Assembly: GCA_028023455.1 (NCBI GenBank)
Contig: JAQFVV010000013.1
Span: 13,528,258-13,592,257, forward strand
DNA from: Epiperipatus broadwayi
Lineage: Eukaryota; Onychophora; Udeonychophora; Euonychophora; Peripatidae
Direction of reading: 5' to 3'
DNA: 64,000 bases
Part shown: piece after piece, positions 1 through 13,118 of the stretch
Numbering within the stretch: the first letter of the stretch is position 1
How the letters are laid out: every line of letters starts with the position of its first letter
Program-made: the position numbers and the translations under genes
The notes under the pieces: model-generated
The model's input: only the letters and a program-made list of their open reading frames with translations
Told to the model about the DNA's origin: nothing
Databases searched by the model: none

Positions 1-1121
1 GATCAATTTTATTTAAATACAAACTTAGTCTTTTGATTGGTTTGGGTCCAAAGTTTGTTGTTGATGATTTGCATTACCTTAACAAAAATCTTGCAAAAAA
101 CTGATACAAAACTCACAAGTCTATCATTTCTAGTGTATTTTTATTGCTTCTCTTAAACATCAATGTTACTATTGTATTTTTTCTTGAAAATCATTATTAT
201 TTAAATATTTGCCAATCATATTTATGGTTTTATCTGATTCTTTTAAGATATCAATAATAATTTTATTATTTTCTGGAGCTTTTCTCTTCATAAATTTAAT
301 TGTCTGCCTTACCTCTTGATTTAAAATGCCTGGCAATTCAGAAGATATAGTAATTTTAGTAGCTACATTGTATGCTTATGTTTATTACTATATAATTCTT
401 TATAGAACTTTTTCTCACATCTCACATTGTCATATTTTATTTTAATAAAAGTTCCATCTTTTCTTATTATTTCTAAACAATTTTTCTTTCAAAATCAAGA
501 TATTGTTTTGTATTTGGAAATTTTTATTCTCATCTATAACTTTTCAATTTGTATGTATATATTTTATCATTTTTAATTTTTTATATCATTTTACAAAACA
601 TTAGATACAGTATTTATTTCTTCTTATTTAATCATTTTAAATATCTTTTTAATTCATCTTTTCTTAAATCATTATCTTGTCTCAATTAAAAATTTACTTG
701 AGAATTGCTGTCTTTTTGTATCAGCTATCTTTGTTATCAGCTATCTTTGTTGCAGTTCTTAACATTGTATCAGTTATCTTCTTATAGATTTCTGTTCAGA
801 CTGAACCATTTTCAAAATCTGACACTATTTTAAAATGATTAATAAGTTTTTATTTAAATTCATTAATGGGTTCCTGAAGATTATGAATATCAATTGTTAA
901 TGCTGTCTTTTTTTAAATAGTTTAGCATTAATATGTATCTTAGATCTCACTAATATGTATTTTCTGTTAGTCAAAATATAACCCAGTTCTACTGGGATGG
1001 TTTCATTGTATGGAGAGTTTGACACTGCTAGAATATACCATATATTGATATTAAATTTATTTATATAGTTGTTTAGCCATTTATTCAAATGTTTTTTTGG
1101 TACTTGTGTACTCTTCGGCAA
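1..1121 (-). pseudogene. RTE-like LINE fragment: endonuclease end and reverse transcriptase start
   Basis: Read on the minus strand from 1121, the frame ends an AP-type endonuclease: LGYILTNRKYIL then VRSKIHINAKLFKKRQ, matching the I-D-Y-I-L-T-x-R-K and SDHRLVR-K-I region of craniofacial-development-2-like/RTE endonucleases, with the central aspartate-histidine part deleted. Below 897 a linker follows (NLQEPINEFK, TEIYKKITDTMLRTATKI), then an RT N-terminus with EKKFYKELYSN and, near 60-100, KIFVKVMQIINNKLWTQTN, which corresponds to the K-x-L-x-x-N-Q-x-x-Q-A-G-F motif. Stops and frameshifts are frequent, so it is dead. It runs off the left edge of the window. The linker closely parallels the LINE at 28060-30760, so both are copies of one family. 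Domain assignment is by motif recognition only. Confidence 0.72.
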
Positions 1122-1209
1122 TGAAGAAAAAATAGTAAGCCTTCCTTTTTACATACTTGATAAAATAATAATCTTGTGAATGTCAAATAAACTTTATGAT
1201 TTTTTTTTT

Positions 1210-1277
1210 TAAGTGTCATAGCAACGGCCGGGACACGAACCCACAACCTGGGCAACTGCCTGCAAGTGCAAAGCAGT
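1210..1277 (-). mobile_element. tRNA-derived SINE, 5'-truncated
   Basis: Minus-strand sequence ends in the same 3' half as the complete SINE at 42440: a GGTTCGTGTCC box B, then CGGCCGTTGCTATGACACTT and an A-rich tail (a T run on the plus strand at 1201-1210). Box A is missing, so this copy is truncated at its 5' end. Confidence 0.75.
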
Positions 1278-1452
1278 CTTTATGATTTGAGCATTATTTT
1301 TTGTCAAAAAACATGTTTTTAAACGTGCACAAAAACATGTTTTGCAATGTGTTCCAAACAAAAGCTACTCTATTGCTACCTTTTGAGATTTTGGTTGCAT
1401 ATCATATTGAATTCTGTGGGTGTATAAAAATGTTTTTTTTGTCTCATTAATG

Positions 1453-1617
1453 TTTGTTGTTAACATTTGAAATTAGTTGTTGTTGTTACTTAATTCTGCA
1501 TTTAAAAAGTTTGTTGTTGAAATTTGAAATTAGTTGTTGTTGTTACTTAATTCTGCATTTAAAAAGTTTGTTGTTGAAATTTGAAATTAGTTGTTGTTGT
1601 TGTTACTTAATTGTGAG
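1453..1617. repeat. Three tandem copies of a 57-bp unit
   Basis: Units start at 1453, 1510 and 1567; the second is almost identical to the first and the third gains one TTG. Each contains GTTGTTGTTACTTAATT. The open frame across it, rich in repeated CCCYLIL, is a by-product of the repeat and not a gene. Confidence 0.9.
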
Positions 1618-1797
1618 GTTTTTAGTTTGTTTAATTTGTCATCTTTAATTTCAAGTTAGTTATTTTGTAAGTGTGAGCCCCATTTTGTGGATCCACCAAA
1701 TTAGAAGTATTGCCACTGTCTGATCTTTAACTGCCACGATAAAACATTTGTTGATCTCTCTGCATAGACTATAAAAAAATTAAAAAAACAACAACAA

Positions 1798-2170
1798 ATA
1801 ATTCAGAACAATAAAGAAATATAAAGTAGAAAACTTTTATAACCGGTTTTACACTTGCAAGTGAAAAAAAAAATGGAATCAAAATTTTACTAAACCTATC
1901 TTTTTTTTTTTTGGAAATACACAAAACCAAACAAATAATTCAGAACAATAAATGAATATAAAATAGAAAACTTACATGACTGCTTTTACACATGCAGGTG
2001 GGAAAAAAAATGGAATCAAAATTTTAATATACCTATTCTTTTTTTGAAAATACATGAAATTCAGAACAATAAAGAAATATAAAGTAGAAAATGTTTATGA
2101 CCCATTTTACACATGCAGGTGAAAAAAAAAATGGAATCAAAATTGTACTAAACTTATCCTTTTTTTTACA
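1798..2170. repeat. Three imperfect tandem units of about 120-138 bp
   Basis: Units begin near 1798, 1935 and 2056 with AATTCAGAACAATAAA and share TTTTACACATGCAGGTG followed by an A run and ATGGAATCAAAATT. Unit length varies mainly through A and T runs. Confidence 0.85.
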
Positions 2171-3265
2171 ATAATTTAGAACATTAACACGAAACAAATC
2201 ATGACAGGAAGGAGAATACCAAAAATGGATATCTATCATTGAGTAGAGAGAAAAATGGGTCTAGATTGTTATGGACCAAATCCAATAGATTATTTTCATT
2301 CTAATCTAAAATTCAATAGAGAAAAAATTCTTTACCTTTTTTATTAATAAGTAAAAAATATTTTTTTTGTTCAACAAGGAAACAAAAGTATTTATTTCTA
2401 CTAAGGAAATGAAATTAAGATCAAAAAGCAATCCCATAGTCTTTGGACTGTTTGGGTGTGAACCCCAGTTTGTGAATTCACCAAATTATAAGTGTCAGTC
2501 TCTCTGCATAAGCTACCAAACATTCACTGTTGAAAAAGAATTCGACCTTGTTGATTTTTCCTATGTGAAAAAAAAGCCTGTCATCAATTGTCAAATAGAA
2601 ATAACACAACTAGAAAAAGGGTAAAAAATAACAGCCATCCAAGCAGATTTTAAAAAAAAGACAATGTTTTTACAGCTGACAAATATAATATCATATATTG
2701 TAAGACAGCAAATGTACAATCACTTTTTCTTTTAAAATATATATGTTCTACAAAAATATAAACAAATTAAAAATCCTCCTTTTTTCTTTTCAAAAACTAT
2801 TTTCTAATATCAATACTGAACATATATATAATACAAAACTCCAACGTTTCAACTGTTTTTATCTTCATACAGTCATTTTCAAGGATCTGCAACAACAATA
2901 TGAAATACATATTTATAAATAAACCTCAATTACATAAATATCTTCATCTTATATTAACATAAACAGTAACAAACATATTAAACATACATAATTATATTTT
3001 ACTTAATCTCTCTCCCACTGCTATTTTTTATTACTCTTTCTTTTACATTATTTAATTACAAATCTGTCTTAAAATCATCCAATAAACTTTTTATACAAGT
3101 TTAAAAACCAACCCTAATTTCAAATAACCTCCTTCTTTTTTAAATCTTATCTAAAACCCATCTCAAAACTACATTCCTAAACTATAGCTTTAAATGAATA
3201 TAAAACAAATATAAACATCTTTTTTATATACATAAAAACTTTTAACAATTTATCTAAACCTGTTT
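2171..3265. other. AT-rich stretch without a recognisable gene
   Basis: An 85-codon open frame at 2367-2624 resembles no family I know. It includes a stretch (2455-2491, GTGAACCCCAGTTTGTG...) that repeats a block at 1672-1708 (GTGAGCCCCATTTTGTG...), so it is more likely repeat-derived than coding. The rest is low-complexity. Confidence 0.5.
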
Positions 3266-3691
3266 AAGGCACATGTACTGAGGTTTTAGCCTTATATAAA
3301 TATTACATGCTGACATCGCACTTAATAAGAATTAATATTTACAACTTTAAATTGATTCAAAATATTTCTATATTTAATATCTGAATATTGACTCATTGTA
3401 AATTGAAAGATTTCACGAATGTTAATGTTTAACAGAAATAGTGGACTTAATCAGTGAAGAATTTATTAGCTTCATGCTCCCAAATCAAAATGCTTTAGAT
3501 TTGCCTATATAATTAAGAAAATAGTTGAGAGATAAGAGGGTCCCTCTTATCTTTATAAAGTCAAATCTTGCATTATGATTTGCAGAGATCTCTCTTGCTA
3601 AAATTAAGCACTCAAGGCACATGCACTAAGGTTTTAGCCTTATATAAGTATTACGTGCTGACATCGTGCTTAATAAGAATTAATATTTACA
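3266..3691. repeat. Two direct copies of a 78-bp block, 348 bp apart
   Basis: Copies at 3266-3343 and 3614-3691 both start AAGGCACATG and end TTAATATTTACA with only a few differences, including GGTTTTAGCCTTATATAA in both. Confidence 0.9.
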
Positions 3692-3698
3692 TCTGTGT

Positions 3699-4070
3699 GT
3701 ATGTAATGTTTAGTTTTTAAAAACTATTTCTACGCATTTTTTTTTTTGAAATTGATTGAATTAAGTGTCAAAGCATCATCATCTGCATATGTGTATATTT
3801 CATAGAAGTATGTGTATATTTCATATTAAAAAAAATTATTTTTAAAAATATATATATCTTGTGTATTATGCCAGTAAATATCATATGTTTGTATGTAATG
3901 TTTTGGTATGTGTTTTTAAAAACTATTTCTACACATTTTTTTTTTTAAATTGACTGAATTAGATGTCAAAGTGTCATCTGCATACGTGTAGATTTAATAG
4001 AAGTATGTGTATATTTCACATAATATTTTTTTTCCTTTTTTAAAAATATAGATCTTGTGTATTATTCCTC
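3699..4070. repeat. Tandem duplication with a period of about 192 bp
   Basis: GTATGTAATGTTT at 3699 recurs at 3891; each unit continues with AAAAACTATTTCTAC, a T run, GTGTCATCTGCATA-like sequence and AGATCTTGTGTATTAT or its TATCTTGTG form. Confidence 0.85.
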
Positions 4071-4231
4071 CAATGAGGAAAAGATAGAAGGGCTTTTCAC
4101 ATTTCTATCAATGCATTGATAACTTTGTAATGTTTGATAACTTTGTAAATGGTTGCCAAAATAACAACATTACAAAGTTACCAGTGTATTGATACCAATG
4201 TGAAAAGGCCTCCTATCTTTTCTTCGTTGTA
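4068..4231. mobile_element. Short hairpin element (MITE-like)
   Basis: The left arm (4068-4137) and right arm (4165-4231) are imperfect reverse complements: AAAAGATAGAAGGGCTTTTCACA on the left against TGTGAAAAGGCCTCCTATCTTTT on the right, with TAACTTTGTAATG inside each arm. No coding capacity. Confidence 0.75.
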
Positions 4232-4619
4232 GAAATGATACACAAGTATCATTTTTAAAATAGTACTCTTAAAATTGGATGCTATCTTCCCTCTTCTTCT
4301 TCCCTAATTTTTTTCAACATATCTAATTCTTATATTTTTTACTAATTTAGGGTTATTAAATTCTTACTATGTGCTGATAATCCTTTAGCACAGGAATGTT
4401 TACAAATAAACCGCCGCCGGATGACATCTTCCAGTCTTTAGAGGACAGATTCTCTATTTTTATATTTATTTTACTTTATATATTATTTGTAAGGCAATGA
4501 AAAATAAAAATATTTGTATAAATGTAATTCATATGCGTTTGTATGTAAACATATATACATTATATTTGCACACATACTGTATATTCACTGCAATATAGAC
4601 ATACATGATTTAATGCAAT

Positions 4620-5275
4620 AGTGAGAGGTAGATCTCGGAACTCAAGATCTGCGGATCACGATCCAACTCGATCACGTACAATAAACTATTCGATTATTAT
4701 TAATAATCACAATTTAGAAGTATGTATTTTTTATATTGAAAGTATGTATTGTATAATTATTTTATATCAAAATATACATTTTGAAGGAGAAAAAATGAAA
4801 ATAATTAAACTTACTATTTTAAAACCAACTGATAAGGATTACAAAAATTTACTATTTTCAGAAACTTTGAAGTGTACAGTTCTAATTAATTTTATCACGA
4901 TTTAATAAAATTGATATCTTTTTTAAACAATTTGAAATTAAAGTCGCTGAGACTAACATTTTTTTTAAAAACCCGACTAACCTTAAATTTTAAAAATGAG
5001 TCAATAGTTTCTATTATTCAGAACACGTTACAAAATCTTAATCAGTCCACACCGAGCTGTTCGAGAAGTAAAACACTGTTAAAAACAAATGTAATTATAT
5101 TTTGACTTTCATAAATTTAAAAGAATGGAAATCTTTTAAATAAAGAACATTTAACATTATTTAATATGATATGTTTATAGTATCTTTATAAAAAATATAA
5201 TAATCAAATGATTTATAATAGAATATCCTGGAAATCATCTCGCGATTCTCAGATCTTGAGAGTTAGAGTTCGCTA
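4620..5275. mobile_element. Possible non-autonomous DNA transposon with imperfect terminal inverted repeats
   Basis: The left end (about 4620-4675) holds GGAACTCAAGATCTGCGGATCACGAT; the right end, read as reverse complement, holds AACTCTCAAGATCTGAGAATCGCGAGAT. The similarity is clear around CTCAAGATCTG but gapped outward. The interior is AT-rich with two short frames that resemble no transposase. The ends stand out in base composition from their surroundings. Confidence 0.45.
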
Positions 5276-8200
5276 TTTTACCAGTTCTAAAACATTCTGT
5301 GTTTTATTTTTTTATCATTGCACTTAAACATATGAGGCTTTTGTAAAAAAAAAATTTCCTTTTGTTTTATTTTATTTTAAGTATTGACTTTTTTAAATTT
5401 AGGTTTACTTTCATTACTGAATTGTTATTCCTTGTCCCAGTCAGTTGAGTATTAATTTTTCATTTCTTATATAATTTAAAAGTATATGGAGAGTCACTGC
5501 GTGGGTAAAAAGCATTTTTGTGCAAATGTTGTTTTAGAAAAAACATGAACTTGCACATACGCCTGATACTTATTGATATAAGGGATTTTAGTAGGTCTTT
5601 TATGTTTGCCTTATACTTCCAGCTATACTGTCTACAGTTTGCTTCATTTGTAGGTATGGTGACACTTTCAGCTATACTATAGCTGGTCTCATATCAGGTT
5701 AGTATCTAGAAGCTTTCACTTCACTCTATTATTTATCATTTTCTCATTCGACCTCCAAATGAACTGCTAATTTATAGCCAGATTCCCTTCCATAATGAGA
5801 GCAATTGCATTCACTTATCTTTATCTATTGATGTGTTTTTGTTATTGGATATATATTATCCATTCATATATCCTAATCTGTAGCAATGAATGCTGAATCT
5901 AATCAAGATAAGATTGAATCTGGACATATCCATTGGTTGAAAGTAAGTTAGCTGTAACTTTCTCTCCTCTGGTTAAAATTAACTCTGGAGAATGTACTCA
6001 TTGAGATGCATTTGCTGGTTGTCTATGTTACTTTCTGGCTTCTTCAGGTCTATATTCATTACCATCAGGATTTAGTTACTGCTATGTATCAATTATTAAT
6101 CTAGCACAATAAGAATGAGGCACATAAGCACATTTATTTATTTCTTATTTAATAACTTTAAACATTAATTTATACAATCGGAACTGACAGAATATTTTTA
6201 TACTTATATATATATGGTACACATAATAATAATACATCACATTATAAATTGATAACAGTTAGTATAATAAACATTATTTACAATTAGAAGCATAAGGCAT
6301 ACAAAAATTATATTGTAGACCATTGTGACCTCTTTAATACATACATCTCTTTACTTTCACAGAGAATTCTACTGGGTAATTACTGCAGAGTTGAAATACA
6401 CTAAGCGATACTAGTTATTTAGCCCATACAAGTTGCTTGATGGCATTGTTTATGTGCAAAAACATAAAAATGCCATTTACGTGGCCCAACTTACATCTAA
6501 TCGAACAGTTCTGTTAAGATTAGCCATTGCAAGCTGCCTAATATGATGCCTCACTATATGCTTCATGACAATGTATGCAAATATGTACACTTCACAGATT
6601 GCTACTGCATCATGTGAGGGTGTCTGGAATTCAACTGGCCCTAACTCTTAAAATCTTCATTCCAAGTAATGATATTACACCCTATCTGACACAGTATTGC
6701 AAAATATTTTTGTGTTTATTATTTTTGTATAAATAACATCTATGTTTAATCCTGGTATTTAAAGTAGCTGTGAGCTATTTATTAATAAAATCTCATGAAA
6801 AAAAAAGATACATTGACATTCACATGAATAGAATAAATAAATACGAAATTTTATTTAAAACAAATTTTTCACGAAAATTTTATCTTTCTATATCTATCTT
6901 ATTATAATTCAAATCATCCATTAATAATAATTACTATTAATGCAAGATTTGAATACAAATAAGTATTCCATCAAAAGCATATTAAATTCAATTTCTTACT
7001 ATCAAAAATACACTTCTTTCACAGATCTGGCACTAAAGTTTCTAAAACCATCAATTGATCTTTAGAAGATCAAATGATCCTAAACAAGCATAAAGGAATG
7101 CAATACATTGTGTGATTATTAGATACAGTTTACTATAATTTTTATCATTTATTAAATAAGGCACATTTCTAATATGATGCATTATGGTGCAAATGAATGA
7201 TTTGGAAGCAGGATGTCTTTTGTTGGATGCAATCAACTTATTTTATATGACATGAAATGATTAAAATGAATAAGACATGTTTATAATTGGCACAGAGTAT
7301 AAGCTAGACTTGGTTTGCCAAACATCTAGAATCATCATAAATATTAGTAAATAATGAAATATGAATAATTAATTAAATTTTATTGTTATAATATAATATT
7401 ACATCAAAGTGACTATTAGCTTATGCTATATAATAACATGTGGGTTTCTCTGTCATATGCATTCTTTTGTGAAATAATGACCTACTTCATTTATTAATTC
7501 ATTTAACAGCAGAGATCAGCTCCTCACTCTGCCATTATTACAAGATACTACCATATAGTCATTCATAAAACTTCCAAACTTTTAGAAAATATAGCTAACA
7601 AAAAAAGTTAAAACAACAAACAAAATTTATTAGCATCTTATTGCTATGGTCATTTGAAATCTATGCTGTTGCAAATTCAAAATCCCATGACACTAAAGCA
7701 TATCATAAAATAAAAACATTAAATCTGATTTCCTTAGAAAGATAAAAAGTTTTCATGGATTAATAAAAATATACAACATTAAAAATTATAAAACAGATGA
7801 TTATGCTGATTACATAACATACCATTAAAATCTTATCATATCAAGAACTATATAATACAATTTCGAAAACCATATTGAGAACTCAAAACATCAGTTAAAA
7901 TTTTATTCCAATATATATCAGCATAGTTTCTTGCACAATTTAAAAAATTGAAAAACTATTTTGAAATTATTTACACTCGCCATATTTACCCATGCTTGTT
8001 TTCTATAACTAAACATTGTTTTACATTTTCTCAAAAATATAACTAGCCAATGACGTTTGCTCAAAATTCAAAGTGCTATTCTGACAGGGTAAACTTCAGT
8101 TTTGACTCTACTTGTTAAGACAAACTTAAGAGCCACATTACCAGTAGATTCAATAGATTACAAACCAAAGAGTGCTATACATCTGTATCATAAAAGAAAA

Positions 8201-9587
8201 TTACAATGTAATGGACTTAACCAATGATAGAGGTCAGTGATTTTAAGTTAATATATCAGAAAGATTAATTTCCCAGCATAATTATTCTGACAAATCTTAG
8301 CAAAAAGAGACTGATACAAACTACAGTGATAACCTCCAATCACCAGTGATCAATAGCAACATTGTATTTTCATGACCAAACAAAAACAGATTCTCATCTC
8401 CTTCCAATTTATTTTGAGTTGTTATCATTCTGAAATTGAAACACTTTCAACTGTGAGAGTGTGTTTTATGAAGAATAGAGTTGCTATTTCTGTGAATAAT
8501 CAAACAAAAGTTCTAGTATATTCAGAAGTTGTGTTTTCAAGCACAAAATAAAGTGAAGTTTGAATTGTTAAACATTTTAAGAAAAACTTCATATTTTATT
8601 TACCCTTTTTTTATTACATTCAACTATGTGATGGAAATAATCCAATGTACTACAAGACATATTAAAGTTGATGAAAATATTAGTATTGTCTTGCCTTAAT
8701 ACACTAGTCCCTCAATGTCAAAGAGAAGTCTTCAAGTAAATTGATAATAATTAGATATTTAAGAACATGCCTTTTGCTATCAGCAACTAGTCAAATGACC
8801 AGAAAAAAACGTATCCTTCCACATTAATAATATGTGATACAGTATGTATTTAAGACAGTTTAAGAAGAGAATTATAAAAAGAACAATCTAAAATAGCTGC
8901 AATGTTATGGAAAGTGATCAAGAATGTAGGTGTCATTGCTACTTCTGCTGAGAAGTATCTAATATCATCACATGAAAGTGTTATTGGCCAAGAGATGTAT
9001 TAGCAGCAGTAGAACCATAAGTTTCTTTAGACAAGCAGATATTTAAAATAAAATGATAAGAAGAAACCTTCATGAAACCACAAACATTGACTGCTGATCT
9101 ATAAATATTTTTAAGCAACAAGTTTATTGAAGTGTAGAATTTTTTGCTATCAATGAACTTAAAGAACATTTTATGCTTAATAATAAAGACATGTCTAATA
9201 AACAAGGAAATATAACATCTGGAATAGGGAAACATCTGTTATGTCATTCCACTATTTTAACTGCATTTAGTTATTAGTAATTGTCGAGCAAACATAAGTC
9301 TAAATAAATAAAATGCTAAAGCAAAATTAGAGTAAATATTATACATGCATTTCCCTAAATTGATAATAATATGAGTCAATTACTCCTTATCAAAATTTAA
9401 GCAAAGTCTTTTCACAAAGACTTTATCTTGTGTTTGGAAGTAAGATTATTCATTTATAGTTAAAAATCCACAAAGCACATGTGTATTAGCTTAATGGCTG
9501 ATTATTACTATTACAGTTTATAAAAACATCGCACTATATAAAATAAATGTCTTATTACCATTATTGTAAGGGTTTAGACTAATAATG
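5276..9587. other. No gene recognised
   Basis: AT-rich DNA with many stops in all frames. The two short minus-strand frames (7051-7236 and 8981-9235) show no domain I recognise and no flanking splice signals worth reporting. No clear tandem or inverted repeat seen. Confidence 0.5.
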
Positions 9588-10500
9588 TAGTTATAATTAT
9601 GCACTCTTTCACATATATTAGTGAAGCTGTAGTTATTTAATATTTAAGATTTTATAAGCTTAACACTTTCAAGATGTAACTTTGGATCCCATACTCATAG
9701 CTTTAAAAATGATAACTCCATTATAAGTTGTTATTCATTTATGTAAATATATTTGAATATTTAACTAGTCCATTGTTTGGAGAGAGCAAAGCAAGCTTCT
9801 ATTCTATTAATGGTGCTGAGGTTATTCGCAATACAATAAGCCTTTTTAATCTTTCTTTTGGCATTGTTCTTCTCTATGCAAACGATTTAGGCAGTAGTGG
9901 GTTCAAATGAGTGACCTGTGATTGATTGATGCTCCCAGAATATCAATGTTTCTTTCCTTTTGTTTTTTGCTCTGTTGTATATGTGTATTTATGCTGGTAA
10001 ACTCTTGTCTTGATGTTAACATGAGTCTCACCATAGTAGGTGGTGCTACAAACTCTTTGTGGGCATGTCATTTTATAAACCACATGAGTTTACCAGCACA
10101 AATATGCATACAACAGAACAAAAAACAAAAGTGAATGAACATTGATATTTTGGGAGCATCAAACAACCACAGCTCACTCATTTGCATGTACCATTGCCCA
10201 AATAATTTGCATAGAGAAGAACGATGCCAAATGAAAGATTAAAGAGACTTATTGTATTGTGAATGACCTCAGAACCATTAACAGAAGAGAAGCTTGCTTT
10301 GCTCTCTCCAAACAATGGACTAATTAAATATTCAAATACATTTGCATAAATGAATAATAACTTATAACAGTGTTATCATTTTTATAGCTATGAGTAAGGG
10401 ATCCAAAATTACATCCCAAAAGTGCTAAGCTTTTAAAATCAAATATGAAATAACTACAGCTTCACTAATATATGTGAAAGAGGGTATAATTATAATTACA
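9588..10500. mobile_element. Large fold-back element, arms of about 420 bp
   Basis: The left arm (9588-10007) and right arm (10083-10500) are long imperfect reverse complements. Matching landmarks are CTTTCACATATATTAGTGAAGCTGTAGTTAT, GGATCC next to CATACTCATAGC, CAATGTTTATTC-type and GTCCATTGTTTGGAGAGAGCAAAG blocks (given here only as short landmarks), and TGCTGGTAAACTC at the loop side. About 75 bp lies between the arms. The two open frames (9728-9910, 9922-10134) sit in this palindrome and look non-coding. No transposase is present, so this would be a non-autonomous element or a large inverted duplication. Confidence 0.85.
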
Positions 10501-11342
10501 GTTTTAATAGTGAAGATCAAAGATTACCTGTTTACTAATAATGTAGGCATATAGCTTTTAAGTAGGGACTTATTGACATATGTAGAACTGACTGACCATA
10601 TTTGTCTTGCTTAGATATATTTAAAAGTTCCATTCTACCACACATTTCTCAGAACATTGAAATATGTGCATTTGAAAAGACAAAATAACCCTATATTTTT
10701 TAAAAAGAATTTTATAAATAGCAAAATCCATTCACTTTTTTGAAGATTTGTCTCTAATTATAAATTTCCCATCATAAGCATTGTATTATAATGAAAAAAG
10801 AATCAGAATCAGAAAGCAGTGCAACATATCAATTGATGTGAACATGATTTCATTGATAAAATAAATTTTCACTTTTAATCTATGTTAATTATTATATTTT
10901 TATTTCTTTTTATATCACTTAATTACTATCCAAAATATAATTTTGTTCACATATTTGTGAGGCTAAAACAACTTTTTTATCACTTTAATTGCGGAACTTT
11001 ACTACAATTGAAATAATATCATCGACAGCATTGTATATATATTTTTTTACAAGAAAGGTATGATTAACACCCAAATCCAACAACTCATTTATAGATTTTA
11101 TAATTGTTGCTGTGGCCGTTAGTTATTGATAATTTCCCCACAAAAATTTCTAATCTTTTTTGTAAATTTTTATAAATCTTTTCAATTCATAATTTTCTAT
11201 ATCATTAAATATTTAACTAACACAATGTTTTAACAATAATTTGCATCATCTGCTATAAAAGATTCCACATGAGTATGAGAATATTAAAATTGTCAAGTCA
11301 GAATTAGAAGTTTGGTGTCAATAGAAACTTTATTCAAAAATA
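10501..11342. other. No gene recognised
   Basis: AT-rich sequence with no open frame of note and no clear repeat. Confidence 0.5.
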
Positions 11343-11825
11343 GTACATAAATTAAAACAATAGACAAAATTCACCATATAATCTAAAAACCAAGTAAAAA
11401 ACTAAGCTTATATATCAACAGAACCCAAAGATAGAATGGTATCATTCTATCTTTTCATTGGTTTTTGACAGTACCCATAATTCATTGAGAGGTAGTTATT
11501 TCTACTTTGCAATTACAGTTGTTTAAAAGTTATGATTATTTATTATAATTATTAAAAAACTAATATTTCACTTAATGTTCAAAGGTTGTTAAAAGTAAGA
11601 TTAGGTTTTCATCCTTTGAATATATTAATGGTGGTTGCAGAACATTCAGTCTGTACATAAATTAAAACAATAGCAAAATTCACCTTATAATTTAAAGACC
11701 AAGTCAAAAACTAAACTTATATAACAACAGAATCCAAAGATAGGATGGTATCATTCTATCTTTTCTATGGTTTTTGACATTACATATAATTCAGTGGAAG
11801 ATATTTACTTTTGCTTTGTAATTAA
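11343..11825. repeat. Two direct copies of a 173-bp block, 311 bp apart
   Basis: Copies at 11343-11516 and 11654-11825 both start GTACATAAATTAAAACAATAG and each contains a small palindrome, GATAGAATGGTATCATTCTATC (one base changed in the second copy), near its centre. About 85-90% alike by eye. Confidence 0.88.
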
Positions 11826-12625
11826 AAGATAGTATATAAACTCCATATTTTAGTATTATTATATTTCAAAAACAAATTCTTGATTTTATATTAATATCCC
11901 TCACATTCATTAAACAATAAAAAAAATCATCAAAAGATGTGAAACACAATGAAATTCTTGATCAACAAATGTCAATGGGACTGTAACCAACATATATTTT
12001 CAATTCTCTAACTATTATTTATTCACATAAAGATTGATTATATTTTAAGTAATAATATTGTAATCCATTTTTATTACATATAGTTTGAAACACTTGTGCC
12101 AATATACAATCATTATTCTGGAATCTTGTATTCTAAATTCTTTTTAATTAATTCATTAATTAGTAATTGCATAAAATAACCAATAATAAAAAATATAGAA
12201 TATGTTTCAAGGTTATCTGAATCCTTATTAAATATTTTGTAGAAGTGAATTATTTTGAGTCAATTAACTTTCAAACAGTTAAAGACTTTGTTTTATAAAA
12301 TACAAGAATTTCTAAAACTCTATGTAACATTAAATTATATTTGATTAGAATGTTTCTATAGAAGCATGGATCCATTAGTACAGATCTAGAATGGGAGAGG
12401 ATAGTTATAATTTTGTCACTGTAATCTTTATTCAAATGTCAACCAGACACTAAAGGCAAACTAAACTAAAGAAGTTTAATCAACCTATTTTCCATATAAT
12501 ATAAACTTTATATTCAATTATTAATTACAAAAAAATCAAAATAAAGCTGGTTAATTAAACCATAATTGTGAAAATAGATGACCACTACAATTAATACAAA
12601 GAAAGATACTGCCAACTAGTTCTAT

Positions 12626-12629
<4 letters not shown>
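11826..12629. other. No gene recognised
   Basis: AT-rich sequence without a convincing frame or repeat. Confidence 0.5.

Positions 12630-12667
<38 letters not shown>
12630..12667. repeat. (TA)n microsatellite
   Basis: About 19 uninterrupted TA units just outside the Penelope fold-back. Confidence 0.98.
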
Positions 12668-12670
<3 letters not shown>

Positions 12671-12914
12671 AATAACATTAACAAATCATTGCATATACAA
12701 CACCATCTAGTGTTTCATAATGGAAATAAAATAACCACAATAACAGAATAAAGTATCAGTAAAATAGAATAAAACCTTCATAAGAGATCCAGTATAACTT
12801 CAAAAAATTGCCTGTATAACATAACAATAAATAATATGTATATTATACAACTTTATATATATATATATTGTCATATAATTTTCCATTTATTTCCAATTGA
12901 CCAATTGTTAGTAT

Positions 12915-13109
12915 GCACTGATGAAGGCCACAAGCCAGAAACTAGTTTGGAGATATTGGATGAGTAGGCACTAGCTAGAAATTTTATGCACAAGCCTTCT
13001 GGCATCCATTGATTACTCTAGCTTGTGTATGTGGCAATACGTATAGTGAGTTTTGCCTGTTTTAACAACAGTTATACACAAGCATAAGAGGTAGTGGTCA
13101 TGTGATGTT
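12915..13109 (+). mobile_element. Hammerhead-like short repeat, copy A, nested in a Penelope endonuclease
   Basis: A 195-bp insertion flanked by an exact 9-bp duplication TGTTAGTAT (12906-12914 and 13110-13118). It starts almost at the core: GCACTGATGA, then AGGCCACAAGCCA, then GAAAC. It continues through TATTGGATGAGTAGGCACTAG, CCTTCTGGCATCCATTGATTACT and GAGTTTTGCCTGTTT, and ends in the family tail GGTCATGTGATGTTT. Removing it and one duplication rejoins the minus-strand endonuclease frame as HLNTN-NWSIGNKWKII, which proves the insertion. Confidence 0.85.
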
Positions 13110-13118
13110 TGTTAGTAT

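Noticed and set aside
1798-2170. CRISPR-like array
   Set aside because: Long, diverging tandem units without distinct spacers in a eukaryotic genome.
8981-9235. 84-residue minus-strand protein
   Set aside because: No motif, no splice context; compatible with chance in AT-rich DNA.
9728-10134. Two adjacent small proteins
   Set aside because: Both lie in the arms and loop of the fold-back; the mirrored arm has no corresponding conserved frame.
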